Shown: positions 46,253-59,864, numbered from the stretch's first letter. The stretch is DNA of 64,000 bases from Eonycteris spelaea (GCA_003508835.1 PUFA01000224.1:1984001-2048000); one strand, 5' to 3'. Notes: generated by a model not told the origin, from the sequence alone. A program made the numbers and translations.

Positions 46253-46847
46253 GAGACAGCTGAGCGCCATGAAATGGTTGCTAAGCTGCTGCCCATAAAC
46301 CCACCAGGATGGTTGCAGACACACTAATCCTTACCCAGAAGGGGGAGGAAAGATCAGCTGGAACTGTAAAGCAGAGTTCCTGGGATCAAATTTCACATAA
46401 GCATCCTTCTTAATGCATTCTTTACAAAGGAGGCCAATATCCTCCAGTGTAATAAAAACCCAGGATCATCACTCTTTTTAAAAGATGGAGACAAGAAGAT
46501 CAGTATAATTAGCAACACTTCCAGCTTCTGACAGGTCAGGATCTGCCGAAATACTAGAAACAGAACTCATAGAAATGGTAACAGCAGATGATCAGCCCTA
46601 GACAGTGAACAAAACATTTGCCATCGAAATTACGAATCGTATTCCTTTTCCAAGACATATACTGTGAAGCAGTCCCTTTGATCAGTGCATTTTTCAAGAG
46701 AAAGAACAAATAACTTTAGTGGAATGAAAAACAATCTGCAAGCAGAAGCTATTTGTACTCGGAAGTCTGTGCTTCATTGAAAAGATAAGTATTTTCACTT
46801 AATGGAAGGCCTGAAAGATAATATAGAAAAAGTAATAAAGTAATGAT
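46253..46847. other. Unique sequence, nothing recognised
   Basis: No gene. 46430-46600 has an L1-like flavour but no landmark. Confidence 0.4.
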
Positions 46848-48879
<2,032 letters not shown>

Positions 48880-49629
48880 GAATAAATATTTAGGTATAAA
48901 TTTAACAAAAGAAGTGCAAGATTTGTACACTGAAAACTACAAACACTGCAGAAAGATGTGAAAAAAAAATCTAGATAAATGAGCAGGTTCATAGATTGGA
49001 AGACCTACCACTATTAAGATGGCATACTCCCAAAATGATCTACAGACTCCATGCAATCCTATCAAAATCCCAGCTGTCTTTTTTGCTGAAATTAACAAGC
49101 GAATCTTAAAATTCAAATGGAAATGTAAGGGATCCAGAATAACCCAAATAATCTTGGGGAGAAAAAAGTTGGAGGACTCCCACTGCTTGATTTCAACACT
49201 TAGGACAAAGATGCAGTAATCAAAAGGTGTGTTACTGGTATAATCATACAGATCAATGAACAGAAATAAGACCTCAGAAGTAAACCCTCACATTTATGGT
49301 CAATTGATTTTTGATGAGACAATTCGATGTGGAAAGAAAAGTCTTTTCACTTGGATATCCGCACATAAAACAACAAAGTTGCACACTGACCTCACACTGA
49401 CACAAAACTGACCTTGAAATGGATCACAGGCCTGAATGCAAGAGCTAAAACTATAAAACTCAGAAGAAAACACAGGAAGAGATCATTATGACCTAAAGTG
49501 GCTCCTTAAGTGGTGCGAATGACCAAAAAAAGAAGAATCACAACTATCTGATATACTAAAATTACTAAATTGGATGATTTGTAAGGTATGTGAATTACAT
49601 CTTGAGACTATTTAAAAAAAAAAAAAAAA
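48880..49629 (+). mobile_element. Older L1, right part, ending in an A-tail
   Basis: It resumes the host L1 with 'ggtataaatttaacaaaagaagtgcaagatttgtac', followed by the 'aaaatcccagctgtc' ORF2 segment (the frame at 49019-49219 is L1) and 'gaaatggatcacaggcctgaatg'. After an internal loss it passes to a 3' end 'ggatgatttgtaaggtatgtgaattacatc' and an A-rich tail at about 49612-49629. Confidence 0.88.
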
Positions 49630-49959
49630 GAGTACTCTTGGTATTTTGGTCCAGAGAAATCCATCCTGTTCAGTGTTCTTGATCCCATCCCAACACCCTG
49701 CACGCCACCCCTCAGAGACTATTTGAAAGATTTTAACTCTCGTTACCCAGCAAACTGTGAACCTCTGGGAAGCTCTGACCTGCTGCCTCCCTTCTACCTG
49801 AGGTCCTTGTTAGATGACGCAACTGACCTCTCTGATCCACGCCCTTCTTTCTCTTAGACACAGTACAGTGGCATTCCCTGCAAGCGTCCCTTTGAATCAC
49901 TTCTTGGGAATCCAGGACTGAATACATCACACACAACAAAGAACTCACCTCGGGAAGAA
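49630..49959. other. Unique sequence, no gene recognised
   Basis: A 94-codon minus frame at 49733-50017 has no support. Confidence 0.4.
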
Positions 49960-50135
49960 GCCTGGACTCTACAATGCGACCCCAGGATTCGAACCCTTCA
50001 CCCGGCCAGCTCAGCAACCTGGATCAATTACTCAAACTCTAACTGGCTTCCCAGGACCCACCTCAGGGGCATCACAGAAAGGATAAAAATGCTATAATCC
50101 ATGTGAACATTAACCGTTATCTGTTATTAAGACAG
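49960..50135 (+). repeat. Probable MIR SINE, sense
   Basis: 'ccaggattcgaacccttcacccgg', 'gcaacctggatcaattactcaaactct' and 'aggataaaaatgctataatcc' follow MIR order with heavy divergence. Confidence 0.5.
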
Positions 50136-50189
50136 GATAGGCAGGTATTAGAGCCTAATTTTAGAGACCGGAAGATTATACAGACCTTA

Positions 50190-50490
50190 CTCTAGCTTGT
50201 TCCTCTAACGGCTCTCCCAGCATCAACCATGCTGGTCCCCCCATCTGAATGGCCTTGACCCCCCCGAGCTCTTTGGCTAGGTACATTTCCTATAAGGAAG
50301 CCTCCCCAAACTCTAGAGTCAAAAGCTCCTATGACAATCCTCCAAGCACAGTGGCCCCTGGGTCACAGCCACAACTTTACATTTGTTTGTGAAACTGCAC
50401 TGATGTCCATCCACGTGACCTAACTCTGACGGGACGGGGGCTGCTGTCTGCTCACCATCCGCAGCACCCTGCCTGCCATTCATTCAACAA
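50190..50490 (+). mobile_element. L2 LINE 3' fragment
   Basis: 'aaggaagcctccccaaactctagagtc', 'catttgtttgtgaaactgcac' and 'gggggctgctgtctgctcac' plus 'ccattcattcaacaa' give the order of an L2 3' region. Diverged. Confidence 0.5.
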
Positions 50491-51194
50491 CCGGGCGCTG
50501 TGCGAGATCCCGAGCATCCCCAGTCAACATCAGAGATGAGGCCCGGCGACCTCCAGCAGCTTCTGTTCAACTTCAGAGGAAAGCTGAAAACAAAACCCGT
50601 GACCCAGTGAATGAGATCGTTAAAGAAAACGGGCATGGAGTGTGCACGCCATAAATACGTGCCCAATAAATGAGTGATGGAGAACCTTATCTAATTAGTG
50701 ACCGGAATCCGAAACCTATAAAAGCAGCTTCCATGTGCATCAGACAACAGTGCGCCTGGCTCCAGGGTACCACAGCCCTGTCTCCTGCGCTCTGCCAGGT
50801 TCGTCGTCTGGAAGGAGCATCAACTCCCTAGATGGTAGAAGGTGCTTGATGCACAGTCAGGCCCGGCTGGAAAGTTAAGAGACTCTGCCTTTCATTCTTC
50901 GGACCAGAAACATGTCACTTCTCCCCAGCTGCGACGTGAGTCAGAGCAGCCACGGCGATCTCATGACCCAGGAATTCTGTTACACAGCTCTGCTGATTAC
51001 AACTTGTGATTTTAAAAAAGGGTCACAGATGTGGGCTGAAATCGCAGGGAGAGGCGGCAGAGGACGTCGGCTCCAGTGGGCTGGCTTCCATCTCTAAATC
51101 TACGTCCTTCTCTCACCCTGGCAGAGGGGAAGAGCAACGTAAATCACCATTGTGAAAACGGATCGAGTTAAGGTCAGAAAAGTTCGCTTTTGCT
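50491..51194. other. Unique sequence with a TATA-like motif, no gene called
   Basis: TATAAAAG occurs at 50717-50724, and an ATG at 50912 is followed eight codons later by a donor-like GTGAGT. No coding frame, CpG island or downstream exon supports a promoter, so I leave it as sequence only. Confidence 0.35.
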
Positions 51195-53400
51195 CTTCAG
51201 TCATTCGACCAATATTTACGGAGCACCCACTATGTGCCAGGCACTACTGTCTGCCTCTACGAATACTGGAAATAGAGCAAAAAAAATAAATCTGACAAAG
51301 ATCCCTGCCCTCCGTTAGGAGTAATTTATCCCAACAGCTGTAACGCACAGACAAGAACGGCCTCGTGGGGTCAAGTGCGAACGTCGGGTCGGATGTCAGC
51401 ATACACTCTACTGTCCAACTGAAGCCCATCACGGACGCTCTCTGCCTTCGAGACAAAAATATCGGCAGTGATAGGCCACTGGGAAAACTACTGATAGAGA
51501 TGAGTAACCTTAGGTCAACAACGGCTCCGCAGGCCAGTCTCAGGTAAGGCCGAAAAGGTGAGCAGCAATTAGCCAGGCTGCCAGAACACACTGTACAGAG
51601 AGAGGCTGGGGCGGGGGCAGGCTCTACAGGTAGTGGTCTCGTCACAGAGGAGGGAGAAGAAGCTGGCCCAGGTAGGGACTGAAAAGGCTCTGACAGGCTT
51701 TAGTAAGCAGAGGGCAGCAGGCCTCCTTGGCCCCATGGGGAGCTCCTGAACAGGTTTTGAGCAGGGAAGTGGTGGGATTCGATTTGCCCTTTAAAAAGTG
51801 ACCCGGGTGACCTCAGCAGCAGAGTAAATATCAGAGCAGCCCAGCCCAGCCCAGCCGGGCATTCTGGGAGATCTGGGAGGCGACTGCTGGGCAGGATCAG
51901 GAGAGAACGAGATGGAGAGTCAGGAAAAGGTCCAGGTTCCTGCCTCGGCAGCTGAGAACAGTGGTGTCCTCCATGCGACCGTGCTCACAGACAGACCCTT
52001 TTTTGGTAGGCAAGAGTGAGGGAGAGCAGGGAGCAAGCAGTCGGGGTGGAGGTGATGAGCTGGGCAGTGTTTTTGCATGGAAAATGGAGGGTGTGCTGTG
52101 GGCAGGCGGCAGGTAAATAGGTCCGGAGTTCAGCACACAAGAATCTGGGTAGCGATGGCAACCGAGGCCACAGGCATGGCGGCCTCCAGGGCAGAGTGCA
52201 AGGCAAGGAGCTCCTCTGAGATGACCCGTCCCGAGGACACCATCCTGCAAAGGCTACACGGGGGCAGGGGAGCCTGCAGCCTGCCAAGGCAGGGGAGCGG
52301 GAGAAGCGGTTCGGAAGCCAGGAGGGCGTAGCTTCCCAGAAGCCAAGGGAAAGAGCATCTTAGGACGGGAAGGACGCAGGCGACGCAGACTGTGCTGTCA
52401 AAGGTCGGGATGCCCAGAGCAGAAGGTGTGCCCTGAACGGAGCCCACGTTCACGGTGCTACTAGCAGTGGAATGATGGGCTCCGGCGCCTGATGGCAAAT
52501 AGCGCCAGGGAGAGAGAGGAGGCAGAGGACATTTCAGTGACACTGGCACCGGAGGAGGTAAAAGGGCTACAGCTCAGGGGAGGTGTCTAGATAGACAGGA
52601 GAGAACAGAGGACATTACAGAGTGGTGCCTGGCGTCCACGGACAGGACGCGGCTGAAGACACAGAAGGAAAGGCTGAATGACCAAGCACCCTCCGGGGGG
52701 TAAGGGGGAGTGGCTGGGATCCAACCGGATGAAGCGAATCAGCCTCAGGCAGGAAGAGGGTCCCTCCTTCACTTAACAGGAGGCGGGAGAAAAGACAGGC
52801 GCTGAACATCTGGACCTGAGGCTGGGAGGCAGCACTTCCGCTGGCTCCAGTTCCTTCTGTTAGGAGTGTCTCTAAGGGCAAGGGGAAAGAAAAGGAAAGT
52901 TCCGAACAGTCACTCCAGCAAAAGGCGGAAAGAGAAAGTAGCCTAAGGAGAATAAAAGAGCCAGTGGGCAGAGCGTACGCCCAGTGGAAGTTGCCTTCCA
53001 AGGTCCTCATCATGCTGGGTGACAGGTGATCATTTCTCCAGCAGCTCCCAGAAGGCAGAGTTCTGCCAGGTGGTGCGAAGGAAGGCCGCAGGTGCTCAGT
53101 GGTGGCAGATGAGCGGAGCGGGAGAAGCTAGGAACCCGGGTGGGGCAGGGAATGTGTGAGAAGGGCTGGCAGGGCTGGATTTCAGGTGTGCTTCAGGTGT
53201 CAGAGGTGGAACAGATAAACTCCATGAAATGACACAGTCCAGGCTGTGACCGGGGAGGTGGGTGAAGCAGGACAGAGAAGCCATCACCGAAAAGGAGATG
53301 ATCAAAGTACTAGGTGAGAGTCATCAGAATCCAGAATGATGCAGAAATAGGTCAGGGGAAGGAGACCTTGAGTGAAATGCTTCGGTCTTCCACGATGGAG
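51195..53400 (-). mobile_element. Long L2-type LINE block, antisense
   Basis: It begins with a clear reverse L2 end: 'ccaatatttacggagcacccactatgtgccaggcac', then 'aaagatccctgccctcc'. It continues with 'caggttttgagcagggaagtggtgggattcgatttgcccttt' and then decayed text to about 53400 that fits the same family by position ('gaaatgacacagtcc', 'gggagaccttgagtg') but could include unique DNA. Frames of 60-139 codons on both strands here are shadows. Confidence 0.55.
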
Positions 53401-53689
53401 GCAGGGAGCCTAGAAGTAGGAGGAGGAATGAGATGATGATTTATACCTAAATGTCCCGGCCCCAAAGGAATGACGCTCAGAGCCCCCCTTCGCTCACTCT
53501 GCTACATGCCGCCGACAAACAAGAATGAGAGAAACCTTTCTATACGTCACGGTATTGAACTCCGACAATCACGCTACGCAGTCTTATCCTATAGTTGGGA
53601 AAACTGAGGTTCACTGGCTAAGAACTTTTCCAAGATCACAGAGCCTAACCACGTTGGCTCCAGAATTTGCGGTTTAGGCTTGCAAACAC

Positions 53690-53960
53690 TAAATGGCTCA
53701 GCAACGCCCCATGCACAGACGGCAGGGTAGATTGCATTATTCGTGCCTCAGCAATCGCTTGTCCCCATGCAGGGACTCTCTAATTGCCCCTCACTCCATC
53801 TCCAAGGAGGAGGGGTCAGGGGCCGCCTGCTGCTGGCTAATAAGCTGCCCTGTCCTCCTGAATGGCTTACTGGGCTGGCTAAGATGAAGGCCACAGTAAT
53901 TACCCAGAGCCCATTAAAAAGAGCCTGGAATGCGATGTGCTAATCTTTCCAGAACTAACA
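53690..53960. promoter_or_regulatory. Possible conserved enhancer-like segment
   Basis: Unlike its surroundings, this segment is repeat-free and carries several TAAT/ATTA homeodomain-type cores (CTAATTG, CTAATAAG, GTAATTAC, CATTAAAA) spaced through GC-rich sequence. This is typical of developmental enhancers. It is a pattern impression only; conservation cannot be tested here. Confidence 0.2.
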
Positions 53961-54559
53961 CATCACACCCGAAACATCAGTTTTTAAGGAAACCAGAGCC
54001 CAGAATTTACATTTCTAAAAAAGCTGACTTGATCATTCTGTAACAGGAAAAATCCCTTCCTTCCCACATTTCCAAACAAAGCAGCCAGTGTTTTAATTCC
54101 AAGGACAATCAAGTTTCATTTTAAGAATGACAGGGACCTACCACACTTGCTTAAGGGAGTTAAAAAATATTGGTGCTGCACTCCTAAGGGGACCAAAAAA
54201 ACCCACAAACAAACAAACAAACAAAAAACACATGAGGAAATCAAACAGGATAATAGTCTTGTAGCCAACATGAATACGTGAGGTGGCCATCAGCATTAAT
54301 TTAGTTTGATAATTTGGTATTTCTTTTGTCCAGATGCCAAAAAGTCATAGCGGAAAGGCCTAGGAAAGTTTCAGAGGTTGGAAGAAGTCACCTCAGGTTG
54401 ACACACTCTTGGTGAATTTGAGCCATCCTGGAGCTTCACACCATACTTGGCAAGACACGCCTGGCCATCGACAGCATGGGGCAGCGGGCAGCCCCTCTGT
54501 GCTGCCCACGCAAGCCCTGGGGCCACTGCCTGGAAGCATCTCCTACGATCTACAGCACA
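53961..54559. other. Unique sequence with a short (CAAA)n
   Basis: A (CAAA)n run at about 54205-54225 is the only feature seen. Confidence 0.4.
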
Positions 54560-54905
54560 TTCTGAAATAACCCGACAGGCCCCTTATCCACGTCCACTTC
54601 CCCAGGGGCTCCCTGGGCTTCAGCCACACTGGCTGCCTGGCAGAGGTCTGGGACGCTTGCTGTGTGCTTTGCCTAGGATGTTCTGCCTCCCTATTTCCCA
54701 AGGCTCATCGCCCCCATCGCCCTCACCCCCATTATTAGATGTCAGCTCACCCACGGCCTCCCTAAACACACCTTTGCAGCCACTCCCTACCTATCACCCC
54801 AAGTCACTACCTGGCATCACTCATTTCGTCTCTCTCACCTGCCCCCAGACCTGGACCGTTTATACCTCAATGGCTGGCCCAGGGTAGCCGCTCAACACAC
54901 ACTGG
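54560..54905 (+). mobile_element. L2 LINE 3' region, sense
   Basis: 'ctgggcttcagccacactggctgcctgg', 'gtgctttgcctaggatgttctgcctccc', 'gatgtcagctcacccacggcctccctaaac' and 'atggctggcccagggtagccgctcaacac' follow the L2 order. This explains the 146-codon plus frame at 54447-54887, which is not a gene. Confidence 0.8.
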
Positions 54906-56156
54906 GCAATCACTCTTCTGAATAGACCTCCAGCTCCCCGTGCTGCTAAGAATGCCCCAACTCCCACCACAGGTCACTCTGACCTGCTGAAGACCTATGA
55001 AATCAAAACCAACCAACCATGTTTGCGGAAGACGCGCAAACCACTCTGCAAACACATCAGCATGTGGCACGTACACACATACACACACTGCCCCATAGCC
55101 CGGAGCTCCGGCACCCACACCCGCCTGTCTGTCAGGGCTGGGAAAAGGCTGCCTGCTGAATCATCCCTCTTCTTCAGAAGAAGTTAGGGAAGTGAAAAAA
55201 GGCTGCCCTGTTTTCCTCGCCCGAATCTCGGAAGTAGCAGAGAAATCAACGTGATGCGTCGTCCGGTTCAGTCTCTCCCCTCTCATGATTTCACTCTGGA
55301 GTGTGGGTTTTGGACTTCTTTTAAAAATCTCGTTTACAACGAAATCATTTTTAAAATCCAAAAAAAAGGGGGGGGATTGTTTTTCCCTAAAATAGTTACA
55401 TTTACTTTCTTTTGAAGAAAAATGCCCAGGTTAGAGAAGCTTGTCTAAAACTACTTTTGGCAGTTATTGCCATCATTAGAATAAGAAATGACACTAACGT
55501 ATCCACGGACAATTTCATTGTTTTTGAAATTTCATTGTGTCAGTTACAAAGTTAAGGTAAAGATATCAAAATAAACAGCAGGAAACGTCTGCAATGAAGC
55601 TTGTGTTACTCTGGGCTTTAAAGACCATCACTGAGGTTGTATCAGGTAACAGCACGTATCCTACAGAAATTCAGTCCCCTGGCACAATAATCTAAATCCA
55701 TCTGATATTGATGGTACCGTGTGATCACAAGCAGAGATGTGGGTTACTATGAAAATGAGGAGAGAGGGAAGGGCCACGTGGAAGCCTATTGATAAAAGTT
55801 GATCAATGAGGTCCAGGATAACAGTGGCAAGAGAGGTCATCAGCCAAACCAACCACGAACGCACAAACAATGTGTCACAATAAACAGGAAGAACCCTGTC
55901 CCTGGCCAGCTCATCAGGCTGTTAGGGTTACAATGGCCCGACAGCCCCCACCACGCCACAGGAGCGAAAGCGGCAAAGCTAACGACGTCATTTGACACAG
56001 GTGGCCTGTCCAAACCATCTCCGGGGTCTGTCACCCTCAGACTTACCTGCCCTCCTTATCTTTCCAATGAAACGCCGAGGTTCATTGTTAACCTAAAATG
56101 GGCAAACTTTCTTCATGTCCCACTATATTCTTTTCTAGTTCCACTGGGGTTTAAAT
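54906..56156. other. Unique sequence, no gene recognised
   Basis: Includes a G-run near 55368 and AT-rich DNA. A 182-codon plus frame (55799-56347) is the longest open frame in the window, but its second half is the purine tract, and I see no domain or splice support. Confidence 0.4.
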
Positions 56157-56400
56157 TAAAAAAAAAAAAAAAAGGCCTCAAAGGAGAAAAAAAAAAAGGA
56201 AGTATGGGTGGGAGGGAGGGAAGAAGGGGTGAGAGAAACACTGAAGGGAGGCGGGGGGGGGGGGAGAGGAGAGAAACAGAGAAAGCTGGAGGGACTAAGG
56301 GGAAAAGGCACAGAGAAAAACAGAGAGGCAGCGGAGGAAGAGAATGAACAGCAGACAGAGAGAAAAGAAGACAAAGGGAGAAAGAAAAGGGAAAAGTTCG
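56157..56400 (+). repeat. Polypurine tract with A-runs and a G13 run
   Basis: A14 and A11-12 runs lead into GGGAGGGAGG-type sequence, a G13 run at about 56252-56264, and GA-rich sequence to 56400. The absence of pyrimidines removes TAA/TAG/TGA from some frames and creates false open frames on both strands. Confidence 0.85.
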
Positions 56401-56859
56401 GGGGAACAAAAGCAGTGATGTGCCTCGTGGAAAAGCTGTTTGTTAGCGGTGGCTCTTTTTCCATGTACCGTATTATGCCATATGTGGGCCGTGGACAAGC
56501 CTGGAACTCCGCCTGAGAACATCTCTGCCAGAGGACTTTCACAGCCCTAAGAATAGCACAGCTGGTGTCCCCAGCCTCATGAGCTCACCACCCATGTGAC
56601 CACTCCTTCTCCAGCAGCTCCCCCAGAGACAGGAGGCCCCATCCACTGGGTCAGGCCCCCGCCCCTCCACCCCTCGGCCCTCCCCCACATTCAGGCTTTA
56701 TTTCCTCAGGGCCTTCATTCTCCCTTCCCTGAAACCACCCCCACCCAGTTTCCTGAATTAAATTACTCCGATCCAGCGGTTCCTTTGAACAGATATGTTC
56801 TTAACATGAAAGGCAACTGCCAAAAATAATAGATGGGGCCATCACTACAGATCTTCCGG
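56401..56859. other. Unique sequence, nothing recognised
   Basis: C-rich around 56590-56740. No gene is seen. Confidence 0.4.
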
Positions 56860-56965
56860 ACACCGAAAGGATAATAGTTATGCCAAGGAATTCGACAGCT
56901 TTGATGAAACGGACAAACTCCTTGAAATATACAACTCACCAAAACTAACACCAACAAATGATCTG
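56860..56965 (+). mobile_element. Short L1 ORF2 fragment
   Basis: 'gataatagttatgccaaggaattcgac', 'gatgaaacggacaaactccttgaaatatacaac' and 'caccaaaactaacaccaac' match the segment of L1 ORF2 just before the reverse-transcriptase core. An isolated, diverged piece. Confidence 0.75.
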
Positions 56966-57495
56966 CACGGCCCCACATCTCTTAACGAAATGGGACTCCT
57001 AATGAAAATCTTTCCACATAGAACGAAAGGCCAGTATGCCACCAAGCGTGTCCTGCTGCCAAGGTGCAGGGCACAGGCCTCTCCAGGAGACTCAGGGTCT
57101 GGGGAGGGACAGTCTCTGACGGGGAGGCTGTCAGCCAGGTTTGACTTGCCCGCTGCCCACTGCCTGTTGCTGGGCAGAAACCATGCACATGCACCGCAGA
57201 ATCGGAAAGGGGCGGGGATGTGGACAAAGAAGTGGACTTTTACAAAGTTGGGAAGTTTTAACCCTTTCTGGTATCTTTTTTTTTTTTGAAACAAATTCCC
57301 ATTGCATTACCCTTTTAAAAGAAACTGCACTTCAAGGAGCAAGCCTGGGAAAGAGGCAGGACTTCAGCGTTGGGGTGGGTGGGGGGGAGGCCAAATGGAA
57401 AATGATGGACGGAGAGGGCACTCCAGTTTGGCGCTGATGCTGCATCCACAGCACTTGGTAGAGGCGCTGAAGAATCTGGGATCTCTCTCTCTTAG
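56966..57495. other. Unique sequence upstream of the two-exon gene
   Basis: A T11 run lies at 57279 onward. No TATA box or CpG island is evident. A strong acceptor-like pyrimidine tract (TCTCTCTCTCTTAG) ends at 57495, suggesting that the first visible exon continues a transcript from further upstream. Confidence 0.45.
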
Positions 57496-57544
57496 TCCGG
57501 GCAACACATCCTGACCGCAAGGAAGAGCCAAATGGACATGACAC

Positions 57545-58272
57545 ATGGGGCTTATTCACCAGGAAAGGACAAAGAAGGCCACATTTCAGAACTCGCACTT
57601 GGTACCATACAACATCAAGGATGTGTCCGAAGCACACAGCAACCAGGCTAGGAAACTGCTCGATTCCACCCCTGCCTACCAGGTAATTATATCAGTAGCA
57701 ATCGCATGATTGCTGAAAGGTGGGCAATCATTAACTTTTTTTTACTGCTAAACAATGTTACACACTAAAGGCCGTGTTTTTATACCTTGTTAATGCCGTG
57801 AACAAGTTATCTGAGCCTTGACAATTTCCTGTTGTGAGTTATAACACCAAATGCCACCCTTGCCATAAGTTAAAACGCCACTGCCAACTTCACAAAAACC
57901 TAAGGAACAATTACAGTATTTTAAGGACCATGAGTACTCTTGCACGGTATTCCCTTTGGTTGGGATGTTTAATATACTGAGAAGAATCTTTTCCAAGACA
58001 CGGCAATTGTTTCCATTCACAAAATGCAGACAGCAGTTAACGTGATCAATTTCTATTTCAGTCTTTATCTATCAACCTTGTTCTTTCGCTTTCCCTCTTT
58101 CTAGGTTATACATCCAGGTCAAGTCTACAGTTCTATCTTCGAGAATCCTCCTGGCTCCATCGTCGGGCCGGTAACAGTGCCTTGCCAAGGCATACTGAAG
58201 GTGGATGGAAAAGGAAAATTCAGTGATGCCAATTCTGTCTTCATTAAGGAATTGGATATGTGTTCATCATAG
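57545..58272 (+). CDS. Two-exon gene encoding about 101 residues, family not recognised
   Basis: The model joins 57545-57682 and 58105-58272. The first exon can start after an acceptor at 57495. ATG at 57545 is the only start in this frame after an in-frame TGA at 57539, and it has G at +4. It ends with CAG|GTAATT. Exon two follows a strong pyrimidine tract and CTAG and joins in phase 0. The product starts MGLIHQERTKKATFQ, runs through HLVPYNIKDVSEAHSNQARK and HPGQVYSSIFENPPGS, and ends FIKELDMCSS. I see no signal peptide or membrane helix, so a soluble intracellular protein is likely. ATTTATT lies in the 3' region at about 58313; the nearest AATAAA (58993) is inside L2. I do not recognise the family. 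Caution: exon one is also open in a second frame throughout. It could be the end of a longer gene or a non-coding spliced transcript. Confidence 0.45.
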
Positions 58273-58545
58273 ATAGTTTTGTATGGAACTTTTTATTATT
58301 GCACTAAAATATTATTTATTTTGATTACTTAAACTTTTTGGCAATGGTTTCTCCCGTCCCTTAAATTTTGCAGCTTATGCCAGTGCCTCAGTCACTTTGC
58401 CCTAGCCATGACAGTAAAGACACACCCTGGTGGACCAAGGCAAAAAGGATAAATACCCAGGCTTCATTAACTATCTCAAAGACTGGCATATACTAGACAA
58501 CAGCTGCCTGAAGGATCATCTTCGGGGGGGGGGGTGTGTTCTAAA
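58273..58545 (+). other. Probable 3' UTR / downstream sequence
   Basis: AT-rich sequence after the stop with one ATTTATT motif and no canonical AATAAA nearby; a G10 run lies at about 58524. It reads as 3' UTR-like, but its end is not visible. Confidence 0.3.
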
Positions 58546-58645
58546 TCAGTGGTCCCCGACCTTTTTGGCACCAGGGACCGATGCTTCTACAAGAATCTAA
58601 CGCCTGATGATCTGAAGTGGAGCTGAGGCGGTGATGCTAGCGCTG
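58546..58645 (+). mobile_element. DNA transposon remnant (GGTCCCCGACC type)
   Basis: 'cagtggtccccgacctttttggcaccagggaccg' is the terminus of a common mammalian hAT-like non-autonomous element. 'aagaatctaacgcctgatgatctg' and 'gagctgaggcggtgatgc' are its interior. Internally deleted. Confidence 0.75.
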
Positions 58646-58699
58646 GGGAGCGGCTGCAGATGCAGATGAAGCTTTGCTCGCCTACACAGGATGTGCCCC

Positions 58700-59000
58700 A
58701 AACCTTGGATCTCTCTTCTAAGCGTCAGGTGCAGATGGCCCACTGCCCTAAACTTCTCCACTTGGAAATTTCACAAGCACATCAAACAGCACATTCAAAA
58801 CGGGATCCTCCAGGTCCTCACCCCTGCGAAACTGAGCTACGCTAATTCATCTGGAAGTCTCAGCCTCATCCTGGACTCTGCCCCTTCCTCACCTTACCAT
58901 CACCTCCTCCACATCATTCAAAGGAACTCACTTCCTTCCATCCACGGGAGCACTTCCTACCCCAGCTGAAGTCCCAGCCCTCTCTCATCCCGAATAAAGC
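58700..59000 (+). mobile_element. L2-type LINE fragment, sense
   Basis: 'ccactgccctaaacttctccac', 'ggaagtctcagcctcatcctggactctgccccttcctcacc' matches the sense strand of the L2-type block seen in reverse at 11.6-12.6 kb. A 92-codon frame here is a shadow. Confidence 0.55.
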
Positions 59001-59864
59001 CAGAGTTTCCACCGCAGGTCCCAGTCACCCTGGAGGTGGATGAGGCTGGGACCACATGCTGATGTGGGCACAAGGTGAAATCAGCACCTCTCCTAATGAC
59101 ACTCCCGGCCCCCTGCCATGGGCCTTCTCTTTGAAAAGTCTACAAAGTGCATCCCTTTTCCATCCTAGTGACCAAATGTAGAGTAACTTCAGGAAATTCT
59201 CAGACTTGATTAAGCCGATCATTCTCTGGCACGCTGCCACTTGCCAGACAGAGAATTCAGTATGCCATACAGGATAAAGGTCTATTTATAAGATAACCAG
59301 ACTCCCAGGAATATTTATTTTCTTTATCCCCTTACATATGAGTATCACTTTCCTTCTAGTATCAACAGACTTATCCCAGCTACGAGTTTTTCAAGGAACA
59401 TTCAATAATTGCTAAGATATTGCCCTTGTAATTCCTCTTTTAATATTACAAACTATTTTCCAATCTTCTGCATCAGTCAACATTTTAGTCTATGTTCCCA
59501 ATGATTTGCTTATTATACCTTTTATCTGCTATTGTAACAGTAAGAATATCGTTTGTTTTCTCAAATGGAAAGACATCTTCTCAAATATTTAATACCAAAC
59601 TACACTTAAACCACAAGAGACCGTGGAAATGCCTTGATATTTGTGTCCAAATATCAAGTCCAAAGGGATTTCTAATGCCTCGGAATCCTTGCAAAGTTAA
59701 CCCTTTCTCTGCAAAGGAAGAGAGTTAGTTGCTATGTGAGCAAAAATCATAGGTCACATCACTACCTTAGGTCACGGGGGCTACTACCCCCTTTAGGACC
59801 GCAAATATGAAGGCCAGCACATGCCACTAGGTGCTCCGAAATCATTTGCAGATGAACAGATCAC
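59001..59864. other. Unique sequence, nothing recognised
   Basis: No gene. A 78-codon plus frame at 59492-59728 lacks support. Confidence 0.4.

Noticed and set aside
54447..54887. 146-codon plus-strand open frame
   Set aside because: The sequence is an L2 3' region in sense orientation, so the frame is a repeat shadow.
55799..56347. 182-codon plus-strand open frame, the longest in the window
   Set aside because: Its second half is the polypurine tract, which cannot form most stop codons. There is no domain, splice site or promoter, and opposing frames are equally long.
59820..59836. CTCF-like text 'gccactaggtgctcc'
   Set aside because: It breaks the conserved GG/GC end of the core and has no partner feature.
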